A stretch of DNA of 64,000 nucleotides from the NCBI GenBank assembly GCA_965228445.1, contig OZ245813.1:992001-1056000 (forward strand). Reading direction: 5' to 3'. A model generated the notes under the pieces. That model saw only the letters and a list, made by a program, of their open reading frames with translations. It searched no databases and was not told the origin of the DNA. Numbering within the stretch: the first letter of the stretch is position 1; every line of letters starts with the position of its first letter. The position numbers were made by a program, and so were the translations under genes. Below are positions 17,233 to 26,761 of the stretch, one piece after another. Origin of the DNA: Thalassobaculum sp965228445. Its GTDB lineage: Bacteria; Pseudomonadota; Alphaproteobacteria; Thalassobaculales; Thalassobaculaceae.

Positions 17233-18912
17233 TTAAGCCGGCCCCGGCACCGGCGCGAGCGCGTCCCCCACGGCCGCCCGGTCGGGCAGGACCACGGTCA
17301 CGGTCGTCCCGACGCCGGGCGCGGACTCGATCTCCACCGTACCCTGATGCAGGTCGACCAGACGTCTGACGATGCTGAGCCCGATCCCCGCCCCTTCGGT
17401 CGCCGTGCCCGCGCCCGCCGTCCCCCGGCTGAACAGCTCGAAGGCGGTCTCCAGATCGGCGGGAGACATGCCGCGCCCGGTATCGCGGATGGTGATCGAG
17501 ACTCCGCCGGGCACCCGGTCCGTCACGATGGAGATCGTCCCATCCTTCGGGGTGTATTTGGCGGCGTTGCCGACCAGATTGAGCAGCACCTGTTCCAGAG
17601 CGCTGGGGTCGGCCCAGACATTCAGGCCCGCGGTCGGCGCGGAGACCTTGAGCGCCTTGGCGTCGATCGTCTCCTTCAGCAGCGACAAGCAGGTCTCCAC
17701 CGCCTCGTCGAGCGCGACCGTCTGGCAGTGGATCTCGTAACGCCCCGCGTCCAGACGGGCCACGTCGAGAATGCTGTCGATCAGCGACCGCAGATGGTCG
17801 CCGCCGGTATGGATCTGGCGCGCGTAGTCCCGGTACCGGGCGAACGCCGCCGCGTCGGACCCGAAGGTCTGCAGCGCGATCACCTCCGAGAACCCCAGAA
17901 TGGCGTTCAGCGGCGTGCGCAGGTCGTGGCTCATCTGCGCCAGGAACTCAGTCTTGGTCCGGTTGGCGCGGTCCGCCTCGTCGCGGGCGATCCGCAGGGC
18001 TTCGGTGCGCTGGTTCAGCGTCTCGTGGGCCGCCGCGAGTTGGGCGAACATGGCGCGCACCCGGACGACGATCCAGCCCAAGGCCAGAACCGCAACCGCG
18101 AGGATGGCCAGCATCGGCACGGTCAGATCGCTGAGGAACTTGGTCCCCGGCCGCGGATTGATCCAGGCGAGGCGGGCGACGGTGCTGCCGTCCAGCCCCG
18201 TCAGATCCAGGCCGTCCGGGGTGGAGGCGGTCGCCGGGACCAGGCGCAGGCCGCCGATCATGTAGTCGTCAGCGAAACTGTGCAGAAGCGCCTGATCGAC
18301 ATGCCGCAGGAACATCAGCACCACGGGTCCGCCCTTGCGCACCGGCAGGGTCGGCATGTCCTCCCACTTCGCCACCGCGGCGGCGGCGATGAAGAGCTGG
18401 TCGCCGAGCCGGACATAGGTCACCTGCGGATCGGGCCGCTTGTCCAGCGGTCCGGCGCTGCGCCGGGCGGCACGGGCAAGCGCTACCAGCTCCTGCGGCA
18501 GGCTGATCAGGGACTCCTCCACCGACACATCGTCGGCGACCGAGACGACGAACGGCTCGTTCGCCCCGTCGATCACCAGGGTGATGTCGACTTCCAGGTT
18601 CTCCTGCGCGTACAGGCCCACATTGTCGTCGATCCAGATCGGATCGGGTTCGACGACGGCATGTTCCACGAAGGAGTCCCAATAGGCGTAGTCGGAGGCC
18701 CAGCCGCCCAGTTCCCGGCGGTTGCCGTCGATCACGCTGCCCACGGTGTGCCGCATGGCGGCGACGGCCTGGCGATCCTGCGCATCGGCGGCGAGCCAGG
18801 CGACGGCGAAGACCGAAATCATGAGAACGGCGATCAGTCCGATCACAGGCGTCAGAAGCCCTAAGCGCGGTGCCGCAGACCCCTGGCCGCCGGTCATCGC
18901 TGCTCGCTTCAT
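17233..18912 (-). CDS. membrane sensor histidine kinase with CHASE4-like domain
   Basis: 559-residue kinase. A membrane segment (about 18-42) precedes a periplasmic sensor region (about 45-262) containing the pattern GWASDYAYWDSFV, characteristic of CHASE4 domains. A second membrane segment lies at about 264-288, followed by a coiled coil. The HisKA box is FLAQMSHDLRTPLNAILGFS with His329, and the HATPase has the N box LLNLVGNAAKYTPKDG, G1 DTGRGMS and G2 GAGIGLSIV. No response regulator gene is adjacent, so its partner lies elsewhere. The chemical signal is unknown. It is preceded and followed by unrelated genes. Confidence 0.9.
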   Translation of the reverse strand: MKRAAMTGGQGSAAPRLGLLTPVIGLIAVLMISVFAVAWLAADAQDRQAVAAMRHTVGSVIDGNRRELGGWASDYAYWDSFVEHAVVEPDPIWIDDNVGLYAQENLEVDITLVIDGANEPFVVSVADDVSVEESLISLPQELVALARAARRSAGPLDKRPDPQVTYVRLGDQLFIAAAAVAKWEDMPTLPVRKGGPVVLMFLRHVDQALLHSFADDYMIGGLRLVPATASTPDGLDLTGLDGSTVARLAWINPRPGTKFLSDLTVPMLAILAVAVLALGWIVVRVRAMFAQLAAAHETLNQRTEALRIARDEADRANRTKTEFLAQMSHDLRTPLNAILGFSEVIALQTFGSDAAAFARYRDYARQIHTGGDHLRSLIDSILDVARLDAGRYEIHCQTVALDEAVETCLSLLKETIDAKALKVSAPTAGLNVWADPSALEQVLLNLVGNAAKYTPKDGTISIVTDRVPGGVSITIRDTGRGMSPADLETAFELFSRGTAGAGTATEGAGIGLSIVRRLVDLHQGTVEIESAPGVGTTVTVVLPDRAAVGDALAPVPGPA

Positions 18913-19058
18913 CCCTATGCCTGCTTCGTTCTGAGCGTTGGGCCGCCGGTCAAGATCGAACGACCGGAGGTTTGCCTAGGGCAGGATCGGGCGAAATACC
19001 TTCAATACCGTTAACATTCGAAAGATATCGTACACATTCCGCGCCCAACGTCCCTGGC

Positions 19059-19886
19059 TCAGGCCGGTTTGCGGGCCTGGAAAGACAGGCTCAGCGGCAG
19101 TATCGGGTCAGTGCCGTCCGGCCAGGTGTGGAGGTCGTCGCCCTGCTTCACCAAGCTCGGGAGCAGTGACCAGGCGATCGTCGGATGCTCGTGCAGGAAC
19201 TCGAACGCCAGCCCGGCCGAGGCCACGGCGGTGACGATCTCGGACACCGGATGCGCCCATTCGTAGGTGCGGGTGTTGGTGGTCTTGTGGCTGCTGCCGT
19301 AGTCGTCCGGGTCGTCCAGTTCGATCGGCGCCGGATCGTGGAAGTACGGATACTTGGTCTTGAACCGCCCCGCCGTCGGATCGCACGCGCCCTGCCCCTC
19401 GTCCCAGACATAGGCCATGGGATGGCAGTCGGCGTAGTACAGCCGGCCGCCGGGCTTCAGGAAATGGGCCGCCACCCGCGCCCAGCCGGCCAGGTCGGGC
19501 AGCCAGCAGATCGTCCCCCAGCTCACGAACACCAGGTCGAAGCTTCCGGAGATGAGGTCGGGCGCGGCGTAGAGGTCGCCTTCCACGAAGGTCCCGGCGA
19601 GACCGGTCTCCTGCGCCAGGGCGCGGGCCGCGCGGATCGCCTCACCGGAGAAGTCCAGCCCGGTCACCCTGGCCCCGCGCTGGGCCAGGGTCAGGGTGTC
19701 GAGGCCGAAATGGCACTGCAGGTGCAAGACGGAGAGCCCGGCGACATCGCCAAGCTCCCCCTCCACGATGGGATCCAGCTTCCGGTTGCCGGCGCGCAGG
19801 GCGTCGATCGAATAGAAGCCGGAGGTCAGGTGGGGTTGGACCAGTTCGTCCCATTTCGCCCGGTTGGCGTCGCGATACCGGTCCAT
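19059..19886 (-). CDS. class I SAM-dependent methyltransferase
   Basis: 275-residue soluble methyltransferase. The SAM-binding motif I is seen as SVLHLQCHFGLDTLTLAQRG, followed by the acidic ribose contact in VTGLDFSGEAI and motif IV-like FDLVFVSWGTICWL. The QCHFG form belongs to a common bacterial family of unassigned small-molecule methyltransferases. Residues after about 170 form a substrate cap rich in aromatic residues. It lies between the histidine kinase and ssb on the same strand, 24 bp after ssb, and may be co-transcribed with ssb. Confidence 0.8.
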   Translation of the reverse strand: MDRYRDANRAKWDELVQPHLTSGFYSIDALRAGNRKLDPIVEGELGDVAGLSVLHLQCHFGLDTLTLAQRGARVTGLDFSGEAIRAARALAQETGLAGTFVEGDLYAAPDLISGSFDLVFVSWGTICWLPDLAGWARVAAHFLKPGGRLYYADCHPMAYVWDEGQGACDPTAGRFKTKYPYFHDPAPIELDDPDDYGSSHKTTNTRTYEWAHPVSEIVTAVASAGLAFEFLHEHPTIAWSLLPSLVKQGDDLHTWPDGTDPILPLSLSFQARKPA

Positions 19887-19910
19887 CCCCGTTTCGTGCT
19901 CCGGTCCCGA

Positions 19911-20447
19911 TCAGAACGGGATTTCGTCGTCCAGATCGCTCGGCCCACCCATGGGAGGCTGGCCGCCGCCGCTGCCGCCGGACGATCCGCCACCATAGCC
20001 GCCCCCGCCGGAGGAACCGCCCCCGTAGCCACCACCCGATGAGCCGCCGCCGTAATCGTCGCCGCGGCTGTAGTCGCCGCCGCCACCGCCGTCACCACGG
20101 CCGCCGAGCAGCGTCAGCTCGCCGCGATAACGCTGCAGGACGACTTCGGTCGAATAGCGCTCCTGGCCGCTCTGGTCGGTCCATTTGCGGGTCTGGAGCT
20201 GGCCCTCGATGTAAACTGAGCTGCCCTTGCGCAGGTACTGCTCGGCGATCCGCGCCAGGTTCTCGTTGAAGATCACCACGCGGTGCCACTCGGTGCGCTC
20301 CCGCTGCTCGCCGGAGTTCCGGTCGCGCCAGCGCTCCGACGTGGCGATCGCCAGGTTGACGATTTTCATGCCGTCCTGGGTCGATCGCACCTCCGGGTCG
20401 CGGCCCAGGTTGCCGACCAGGATCACCTTGTTGACGCTGCCCGCCAT
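19911..20447 (-). CDS. ssb: single-stranded DNA-binding protein
   Basis: 178-residue SSB. The OB-fold domain starts MAGSVNKVILVGNLGRDPE and includes the WRDRNSGEQRERTEWHRVVI region. A Gly-rich low-complexity linker (about 117-165) follows, ending in the canonical protein-interaction tip DLDDEIPF. ATG 20447 is chosen over a longer upstream frame because the family always starts here. It protects ssDNA and recruits repair enzymes through its tail. It is divergent from uvrA, a common arrangement in proteobacteria that allows shared damage-responsive control. Confidence 0.97.
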   Translation of the reverse strand: MAGSVNKVILVGNLGRDPEVRSTQDGMKIVNLAIATSERWRDRNSGEQRERTEWHRVVIFNENLARIAEQYLRKGSSVYIEGQLQTRKWTDQSGQERYSTEVVLQRYRGELTLLGGRGDGGGGGDYSRGDDYGGGSSGGGYGGGSSGGGGYGGGSSGGSGGGQPPMGGPSDLDDEIPF

Positions 20448-20807
20448 GTCTCTCGCTCTCTCTTTGTTCCGGTCCGCGCTCCATGATGCGGTCCATGGAA
20501 CGGTTTGGGCGACAATCCCACAGCCTGCCCTTCGGCGCAAAGCCTGCGGGTTGGTCCCGTCGCAAATTCACCGGCGGCGGAATTCCGCCAGAAACTCCAT
20601 ATGCGGTTACGCCGCCATTCCGTTGACAGTCTCGATGCCCTTCCGTAACGATCCGAGTCGCGCGCCGGACGCCGCAACCCGCTGAAAGTTATCCACAGCC
20701 TTGTCTCGCGGACCCGGGGCAATACCTAGTGTGGGTATTCATCCCGGTGGTCATACCCGACTGCCGTGTACTATATTTGTTCTCCCTCTCCGACTTTCGA
20801 GGCCCCG
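20448..20807. promoter_or_regulatory. ssb/uvrA divergent control region
   Basis: This 360-bp region contains no gene. It holds a perfect DnaA-box sequence TTATCCACA at 20689-20697 and a set of related inverted repeats nearer to uvrA: AATACC-7-GGTATT (20721-20739) and GGGTAT-14-ATACCC (20733-20758). The repeats share their middle arm and would be well placed to control uvrA. The alphaproteobacterial LexA box GTTC-N7-GTTC was not found. Confidence 0.5.
20689..20697 (+). promoter_or_regulatory. DnaA-box sequence upstream of ssb
   Basis: TTATCCACA matches the high-affinity DnaA box exactly, in the ssb/uvrA intergenic region. A single box is not an origin; transcriptional regulation by DnaA is possible. 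A second copy is at 29104-29112. Confidence 0.4.
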
Positions 20808-23696
20808 ATGGCTCCCGACTCGTCCCTGCCCAAGCCCGCTGCCGAAGAACTGCGGGCGATCCGCATCCGTGGGGCGCGCGAACACAACCTGCGCAACGTC
20901 GATGTCGACCTGCCGCGGGACAGCTTGGTGGTGCTCACCGGTCTGAGCGGGTCGGGCAAGTCGTCCCTCGCCTTCGACACGATCTATGCCGAGGGGCAGC
21001 GCCGCTACGTGGAGAGCCTGTCGGCCTATGCCCGCCAGTTCCTGGAACTGATGCAGAAGCCGGACGTGGACCTGATCGAGGGCCTGTCGCCGGCGATCTC
21101 CATCGAGCAGAAGACCACCTCACGCAACCCGCGCTCGACCGTCGGCACGGTGACGGAAATCTACGACTATCTGCGTCTGCTCTATGCCCGGATCGGCGTC
21201 CCCTACTCGCCGGCCACCGGTCTCCCGATCGAGAGCCAGACCGTCAGCCAGATGGTCGACCGGATCTGTGCCCTGCCCGAGAGCACGCGCCTCTACCTGC
21301 TGGCCCCCGTCGTGCGCGGCCGCAAGGGCGAGTACCGCAAGGAACTGCTGGAACTGCGCAAGCGCGGCTTCCAGCGCGTCCGCGTCGACGGCGAGCTGTA
21401 CGAGATCGAGGACGTGCCGGCGCTCGACAAGAAGCGGAAGCACGACATCGAGGTGGTGGTCGACCGTCTGGTGGTGCGCGAAGGCATCGAGACCCGGCTG
21501 GCCGATTCGATCGAGACGGCGCTGGAGCTGTCCGACGGCCTGCTGTTCGCCGACGATGCCGACAGTGGCGAACGGCACACCTTCTCCGCCAAGTTCGCCT
21601 GCCCGGTCAGCGGCTTCACCATCGACGAGATCGAGCCGCGGCTGTTCTCGTTCAACAACCCGTTCGGCGCCTGCCCGACCTGCGACGGGCTCGGCAGCCA
21701 GATGTATTTCGACGAGCAGCTCGTGGTGCCGAACCCGAAGCTGAGCCTGAAGGCGGGTGCCATCGCCCCCTGGGCCGGCTCTTCGTCGAAATACTACGCC
21801 CAGTCGCTCAAGAGCCTGGCGAAGCATTTCGACATCTCCCAGGACACCCCGTTCGAGGATCTGCCCGAGGAAGCCCAAAAGGGGATTCTATTCGGTACCG
21901 GAACGACCCCGGTGACCATGACCTTCGACGACGGGCTGCGCAGCTACAAGACCAACAAGCCGTTCGAGGGCGTGATCCCCAACATGGACCGACGCTGGAA
22001 GGAAACCGACAGCTCCTGGGTGCGCGAGGAACTGGGCCGGTACCAGTCCGTCGCCCCCTGCGAGGCCTGTCACGGTCAGCGGCTCAAGCCGGAGGCGCTG
22101 GCGGTGAAGATCGCCGGGCTGAACATCTCCGAGGTGACCGAGTTCTCCATCGGCACGGCGGTCGACTGGTTCACCCGGCTGTCCGACACCCTCACCGCCA
22201 AGCAGGGCGAGATCGCCGAGCGCATCCTGAAGGAGATCAACGAGCGGCTCGGCTTCCTGAACAATGTGGGCCTCGAATACCTGACCCTGTCGCGCTCCTC
22301 GGGCACGCTTTCCGGTGGCGAGAGCCAGCGCATCCGCCTCGCCTCGCAGATCGGCTCCGGCCTGACCGGCGTGCTCTACGTGCTGGACGAGCCGTCCATC
22401 GGTCTGCACCAGCGCGACAACGACCGGCTGCTCGCGACCCTCAAGCGGCTGCGGGACCTCGGCAACACGGTAATCGTCGTCGAACATGACGAGGACGCGA
22501 TCCGCGAGGCCGATTACGTGGTCGATATGGGCCCTGGCGCCGGCGTCCATGGCGGCACCGTGGTCGCCGCGGGTACGCCGGCCGAGATCATGGCAAACCC
22601 GGCGAGCCTGACCGGCAAGTACCTGGCCGGCTTCGAGCAGATCGAGATCCCCGCAAACCGCCGTAAGGCGAAGAAGCGCAAGCAGATCGCGCTGACCGGG
22701 GCCACCGGCAACAACCTGAAGAACGTCACCCTGAAGATCCCGCTGGGTACCTTCACCTGCATCTCCGGCGTGTCCGGCGGCGGCAAGTCGACCCTGGTGA
22801 TCGAAACCCTGTGGAAGGCGCTGGCCCGCCGCCTGCACAACGCCCGCGAACACGCCGCCCCGTTCGAGCACTTGGCCGGGCTGGAGAACATCGACAAGGT
22901 GGTCGATATCGACCAGTCGCCGATCGGCCGCACCCCGCGCTCGAACCCGGCGACCTATTCCGGCGCCTTCACCCCGATCCGCGACTGGTTCGCCGGCCTG
23001 CCGGAGGCCAAGGCCCGCGGCTACGCGCCTGGCCGCTTCTCGTTCAACGTGAAGGGCGGCCGCTGCGAGGCCTGTCAGGGCGACGGCGTCATCAAGATCG
23101 AGATGCACTTCCTGCCCGACGTCTACGTCACCTGCGACGTCTGCAAAGGCAAGCGCTACAATCGCGAGACACTGGAAATTACGTTCCGGGACAAATCGAT
23201 ATCCGACGTTCTTGATATGACGGTGGAGGAAGGTGCGGCCTTCTTCAAGGCGGTGCCGTCGATCCGCGACAAGCTGGAGACCCTGGAACGGGTCGGCCTC
23301 GGCTATGTGAAGATCGGCCAGCAGGCGACCACCCTGTCCGGCGGCGAGGCGCAGCGGGTCAAGCTGGCCAAGGAGCTGTCGCGCCGGGCGACCGGCCGGA
23401 CCGTCTACATCCTGGACGAGCCGACCACCGGCCTGCATTTCGAGGATGTGCGCAAGCTGCTGGAGGTGCTCCAGGCGCTGGTGGATACCGGCAACACGGT
23501 GATCGTGATCGAGCACAATCTGGAGGTCATCAAGACCGCCGACCACGTGGTCGATCTCGGCCCCGAAGGGGGAGACGGCGGCGGCCGCATCGTCGCCCAG
23601 GGCACGCCCGAGGAGGTTGCGGCCACCGAGGAGAGCTATACGGGCGCCTACCTGAAGCGCTACCTGCGCCCCGCCCCGGCGAAGAAGTCGGCTTAG
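20808..23696 (+). CDS. uvrA: excinuclease ABC subunit A
   Basis: 962-residue damage-recognition ATPase of nucleotide excision repair. It has two ABC modules, Walker A GLSGSGKSSLAF and GVSGGGKSTLVI, with signature motifs LSGGESQRI and LSGGEAQRV. The C-terminal zinc finger is intact (CEACQGDG...CDVCKGKRYN). In the first zinc finger the second Cys is Ser (CPVSGFTI then ACPTC), a form also recalled from other alphaproteobacterial UvrA proteins. ATG 20808 begins the conserved region; an upstream in-frame ATG at 20766 is less likely. Confidence 0.98.
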   Translation: MAPDSSLPKPAAEELRAIRIRGAREHNLRNVDVDLPRDSLVVLTGLSGSGKSSLAFDTIYAEGQRRYVESLSAYARQFLELMQKPDVDLIEGLSPAISIEQKTTSRNPRSTVGTVTEIYDYLRLLYARIGVPYSPATGLPIESQTVSQMVDRICALPESTRLYLLAPVVRGRKGEYRKELLELRKRGFQRVRVDGELYEIEDVPALDKKRKHDIEVVVDRLVVREGIETRLADSIETALELSDGLLFADDADSGERHTFSAKFACPVSGFTIDEIEPRLFSFNNPFGACPTCDGLGSQMYFDEQLVVPNPKLSLKAGAIAPWAGSSSKYYAQSLKSLAKHFDISQDTPFEDLPEEAQKGILFGTGTTPVTMTFDDGLRSYKTNKPFEGVIPNMDRRWKETDSSWVREELGRYQSVAPCEACHGQRLKPEALAVKIAGLNISEVTEFSIGTAVDWFTRLSDTLTAKQGEIAERILKEINERLGFLNNVGLEYLTLSRSSGTLSGGESQRIRLASQIGSGLTGVLYVLDEPSIGLHQRDNDRLLATLKRLRDLGNTVIVVEHDEDAIREADYVVDMGPGAGVHGGTVVAAGTPAEIMANPASLTGKYLAGFEQIEIPANRRKAKKRKQIALTGATGNNLKNVTLKIPLGTFTCISGVSGGGKSTLVIETLWKALARRLHNAREHAAPFEHLAGLENIDKVVDIDQSPIGRTPRSNPATYSGAFTPIRDWFAGLPEAKARGYAPGRFSFNVKGGRCEACQGDGVIKIEMHFLPDVYVTCDVCKGKRYNRETLEITFRDKSISDVLDMTVEEGAAFFKAVPSIRDKLETLERVGLGYVKIGQQATTLSGGEAQRVKLAKELSRRATGRTVYILDEPTTGLHFEDVRKLLEVLQALVDTGNTVIVIEHNLEVIKTADHVVDLGPEGGDGGGRIVAQGTPEEVAATEESYTGAYLKRYLRPAPAKKSA

Positions 23697-23746
23697 GACG
23701 AGGCGTTCCCGCCCCTTCCCCGCTTTCCCGTTTCATCTCAGCGACT

Positions 23747-23765
23747 CCCCGGCCCTGTGCCGGGG
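23747..23765. repeat. CCCCGGC palindrome between convergent genes
   Basis: CCCCGGC-CCTGT-GCCGGGG lies between the stops of uvrA and the convergent gene at 23848. It belongs to the same repeat family as 8480-8498 and may serve as a bidirectional transcript-end hairpin, although no T-run follows. Confidence 0.7.
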
Positions 23766-23847
23766 CGAGCGCCAGGTTGCGTCGGACTGGTCGCAGTTTT
23801 CTCTGAAGACGAAGCGGCGGCTCTGCTTGTCCCGGAACCGAGGCCCG

Positions 23848-25113
23848 TCAGATGTTGAACACCTTGCCGTGGATCGGCATCGACGGCGCGACGCCCAACC
23901 CCTGTACGTAGTCGAACTGGGCGCGCCGGGCGGCGGTGGCGGCGTCGAAGGTCGTGGCGCCGTAGAAATACCGCCGCATCTTGCCCGAGCGGTTGGCGGC
24001 GCTGAACGCCTTCATCTCCTTGGCCACCGCCGGTGTCGGCGTGCCGATCCGGCCGCCATCGACCGCGACGGCCACCAGCCCGACCCCGCCCAGCTTCTCC
24101 GCCCGCCGGAAGGACAGGCTGAAATCGCCGACGAAGCCGGAGAAATACGGGGAGAGATAGGTGAAGATCGTGTGCAGCCGCCCCTGGGGCACGTCATCGG
24201 GCAGGTCGCGGACCATCAGCAGCATCCGCTGCTCGGCGATCCGCGGCAGCAGCTTGCAGACCTCCAGATAGGCCGAGCGGAAGCCCTTCACCGCCACCGT
24301 CTCGAAGTGCACCGGCACGATCAGCAGGGCCCGCATCTTCCGGCCAGCCGCTTCGGTCAGGGCACGGCCGGCATGGGTCAGGACCATCCGGTCGAGGGCC
24401 GCCTCGACCGCGCCGGTGCCGGAACTGCCCCCCTCGCCCTGTCCCAGATCGAGATCGTCGGGCACGTGCAGGTCGGCGTGGTAGCAGGAGACCAGCCGCT
24501 TGCGCACATTGGCGACCGGCCAGAACCGCATGACCATCCGGTCCTTCGCCGCATCGACCCGGGCCTCCTCGGCCCGCTCCGCCTCGCGCTGGGCCTCTTC
24601 GACCGACTTCTCCAGGGTCACCGGGCTCTTCAGCGCCGAGGTGTCCTCGCGCGGCATCTCGAACACCACCGGGCGCACGGACACCGCGTCCATCCCGACC
24701 CCCGCGCCGCTCAGCTTGGCATTGACCTCCTGGGCGATCTTGCGGGCGGTGGCGTCGGCTTCCGGGCGGCTGGCCTTGCCGAACAGCACGACGAACTTCT
24801 CGTCATTCATCAACAGGAAGACGTCGGAGGAGGAGATGTGGCGCTTGATCACGCCCTCGGTCAGCAGATGGACCTTGTCCTTGATCCCCTCCCAGCTGTC
24901 CCCGAACCGCGCCTTCAGGGCCTCGAAGCCGAGCATCTGCACGTTGCCGGCGATCAGCGCGTCGGCGGCGACCCGGTTCTCGCGGACGAAAGACAGGACT
25001 TTGGAGGTGAAATCGGCAGCATCGCTCGGGTCGAGTTTCTGCCGGTCGAAGGATTGCAGAAAGCCGGTTCTCTTCGTCTCTCGAGGAATTCCGCTCTCGT
25101 AGGTCTCTGACAT
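23848..25113 (-). CDS. degenerate GGDEF/EAL-like protein, function unknown
   Basis: 421-residue soluble protein. Residues about 85-135 resemble the core of a GGDEF fold: HISSSDVFLLMNDEKFVVLF followed by ADATARKIAQEVNAKL, with MNDEKF at the place of GGDEF. The C-terminal half (about 240-415) resembles an EAL-type barrel (MRALLIVPVHFETVAVKGFR, GRIGTPTPAV) but has no EAL motif or metal ligands. It is therefore probably not a cyclic di-GMP enzyme but a scaffold or sensor. A charged coiled segment (about 165-195) joins the halves. Convergent with uvrA and divergent from trmFO. Confidence 0.62.
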   Translation of the reverse strand: MSETYESGIPRETKRTGFLQSFDRQKLDPSDAADFTSKVLSFVRENRVAADALIAGNVQMLGFEALKARFGDSWEGIKDKVHLLTEGVIKRHISSSDVFLLMNDEKFVVLFGKASRPEADATARKIAQEVNAKLSGAGVGMDAVSVRPVVFEMPREDTSALKSPVTLEKSVEEAQREAERAEEARVDAAKDRMVMRFWPVANVRKRLVSCYHADLHVPDDLDLGQGEGGSSGTGAVEAALDRMVLTHAGRALTEAAGRKMRALLIVPVHFETVAVKGFRSAYLEVCKLLPRIAEQRMLLMVRDLPDDVPQGRLHTIFTYLSPYFSGFVGDFSLSFRRAEKLGGVGLVAVAVDGGRIGTPTPAVAKEMKAFSAANRSGKMRRYFYGATTFDAATAARRAQFDYVQGLGVAPSMPIHGKVFNI

Positions 25114-25305
25114 GCCTTCCCCGGTAGGGCGTCCTGCCCCGAAACGGGGCCGCAGACTGACGATCCGGAGATTACACTACCGGAAACTTCGCCACGATTT
25201 TAGGCGAAACCACGATATTTCGCCGCTGCCCCGCCCATGCGCGCCTGCCCGCCCTTGCACGCCCGGCGGACGGAGGTTATCTCCCGCACAGACTGCGAGG
25301 ATCCG

Positions 25306-26739
25306 ATGTCTATTCCGTTAACGACCGCCGCCGACCGCCCCGCCGCCGACCGCCCCGACACCGCCGCCCCCGTCCATGTGGTGGGAGGAGGACTGGCCGG
25401 GAGCGAAGCCGCCTGGCAGCTCGCCCGTGCCGGCGTGCCGGTCGTGCTGCACGAAATGCGCCCGCAGCGTGCGACCGCGGCCCATCAGACCGAACAGCTC
25501 GCGGAGCTGGTCTGCTCCAATTCCTTCCGCTCCGACGATCACTCCGCCAACGCGGTCGGCGTGCTGCATGAGGAGATGCGGCGCTGCGACTCGATCATCA
25601 TGGCCGCCGCCGATGCGCATCAGGTCCCAGCGGGCTCGGCCCTGGCGGTCGACCGGGTCGGCTTCTCCGCCGCCGTACAGGCGCGCCTGGAGGCCGAGCC
25701 ACTGATCACCATCGAGCGCGGCGAGATCGCCGGCCTGCCGCCGAAGGAGTGGGACAGCGTGATCGTGGCCACCGGCCCCCTCACCTCCGATCCGCTGGCC
25801 GAGGCGATCCGGGAGCTGACCGGGGCCGACAGCCTCGCCTTTTTCGACGCCATCGCGCCCATCGTGCATGCCGAGAGCATCGATTTCGATACCGCCTGGT
25901 TCCAGTCGCGCTACGACAAGCCGGGCCCGGGCGGCACGGGGGCGGACTATGTGAACTGCCCGATGGACGAGGCGCAGTACACCGCCTTCGTCCAGGCGCT
26001 GCTCGACGGCGACAAGATGGACTTCAAGGAATGGGAGGAGAACACCCCCTATTTCGAGGGCTGCATGCCGATCGAGATCATGGCCTCGCGCGGGCCGGAG
26101 ACCCTGCGCTTCGGGCCGATGAAGCCGGTCGGCCTGACCGATCCGCGCACCGGACGTCGCCCCCATGCGGTGGTGCAGCTGCGTCAGGACAATGCGCTCG
26201 GCACGCTGTACAACATCGTCGGCTTCCAGACCAAGCTGCGCTACGGCGAGCAGACCCGGATCTTCCGCATGATCCCGGGCCTGCAGAATGCCGAGTTCGC
26301 CCGGCTGGGCGGGCTGCACCGCAACACCTTCATCCACTCGCCCAGCCTGCTGGACGGCACGCTTCGGCTGAAGGCCGATCCGCGCCTGCGCTTCGCCGGG
26401 CAGATCACCGGAGTGGAAGGCTATGTGGAGAGCTCCGCCATCGGCCTGATGGCCGGGCGCTTCGCCGCCGCCGAGCGCCTGGGCCGCACAGCCGACATGC
26501 CGCCGGCGACGACCGCGTTCGGCGCGCTGATCGACCATATCACCGGCGGCGCGAACGCCGAGACCTTCCAGCCCATGAACGTGAATTTCGGCCTGTTCCC
26601 GCCGCCGGAGGAACAGATCACCGCGAACGGCAAGCGTCGCAAGCTGAAGGGAACCGACCGCCGCAAGGCGCTGGCGGAGCGCGCCCTGACCGATCTCGAC
26701 GCCTGGCTCGGCCGCCCGACGGACGCCGCCGCGGAGTAG
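25306..26739 (+). CDS. trmFO: methylenetetrahydrofolate-tRNA-(uracil-5-)-methyltransferase
   Basis: Folate- and FAD-dependent enzyme that makes ribothymidine 54 in tRNA. The 477-residue protein has the FAD-binding motif VHVVGGGLAGSEAAWQLA near the N-terminus and family-specific blocks QLAELVCSNSFRSDD, NCPMDEAQY, FEGCMPIEIMASRGPETLRFGPMKPVGL and LGGLHRNTFI. ATG 25306 is preferred over upstream starts because conserved sequence begins soon after it. In many alphaproteobacteria it neighbours the NDUFAF6-like gene, as here, where the two converge. Confidence 0.97.
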   Translation: MSIPLTTAADRPAADRPDTAAPVHVVGGGLAGSEAAWQLARAGVPVVLHEMRPQRATAAHQTEQLAELVCSNSFRSDDHSANAVGVLHEEMRRCDSIIMAAADAHQVPAGSALAVDRVGFSAAVQARLEAEPLITIERGEIAGLPPKEWDSVIVATGPLTSDPLAEAIRELTGADSLAFFDAIAPIVHAESIDFDTAWFQSRYDKPGPGGTGADYVNCPMDEAQYTAFVQALLDGDKMDFKEWEENTPYFEGCMPIEIMASRGPETLRFGPMKPVGLTDPRTGRRPHAVVQLRQDNALGTLYNIVGFQTKLRYGEQTRIFRMIPGLQNAEFARLGGLHRNTFIHSPSLLDGTLRLKADPRLRFAGQITGVEGYVESSAIGLMAGRFAAAERLGRTADMPPATTAFGALIDHITGGANAETFQPMNVNFGLFPPPEEQITANGKRRKLKGTDRRKALAERALTDLDAWLGRPTDAAAE

Positions 26740-26761
26740 CGGCCCTTCGCTCACCATTCAT

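Noticed and set aside
20700..20807. LexA operator upstream of uvrA
   Set aside because: The alphaproteobacterial GTTC-N7-GTTC (or GAAC-N7-GAAC) pattern is not present; only single GTTC half-sites occur.
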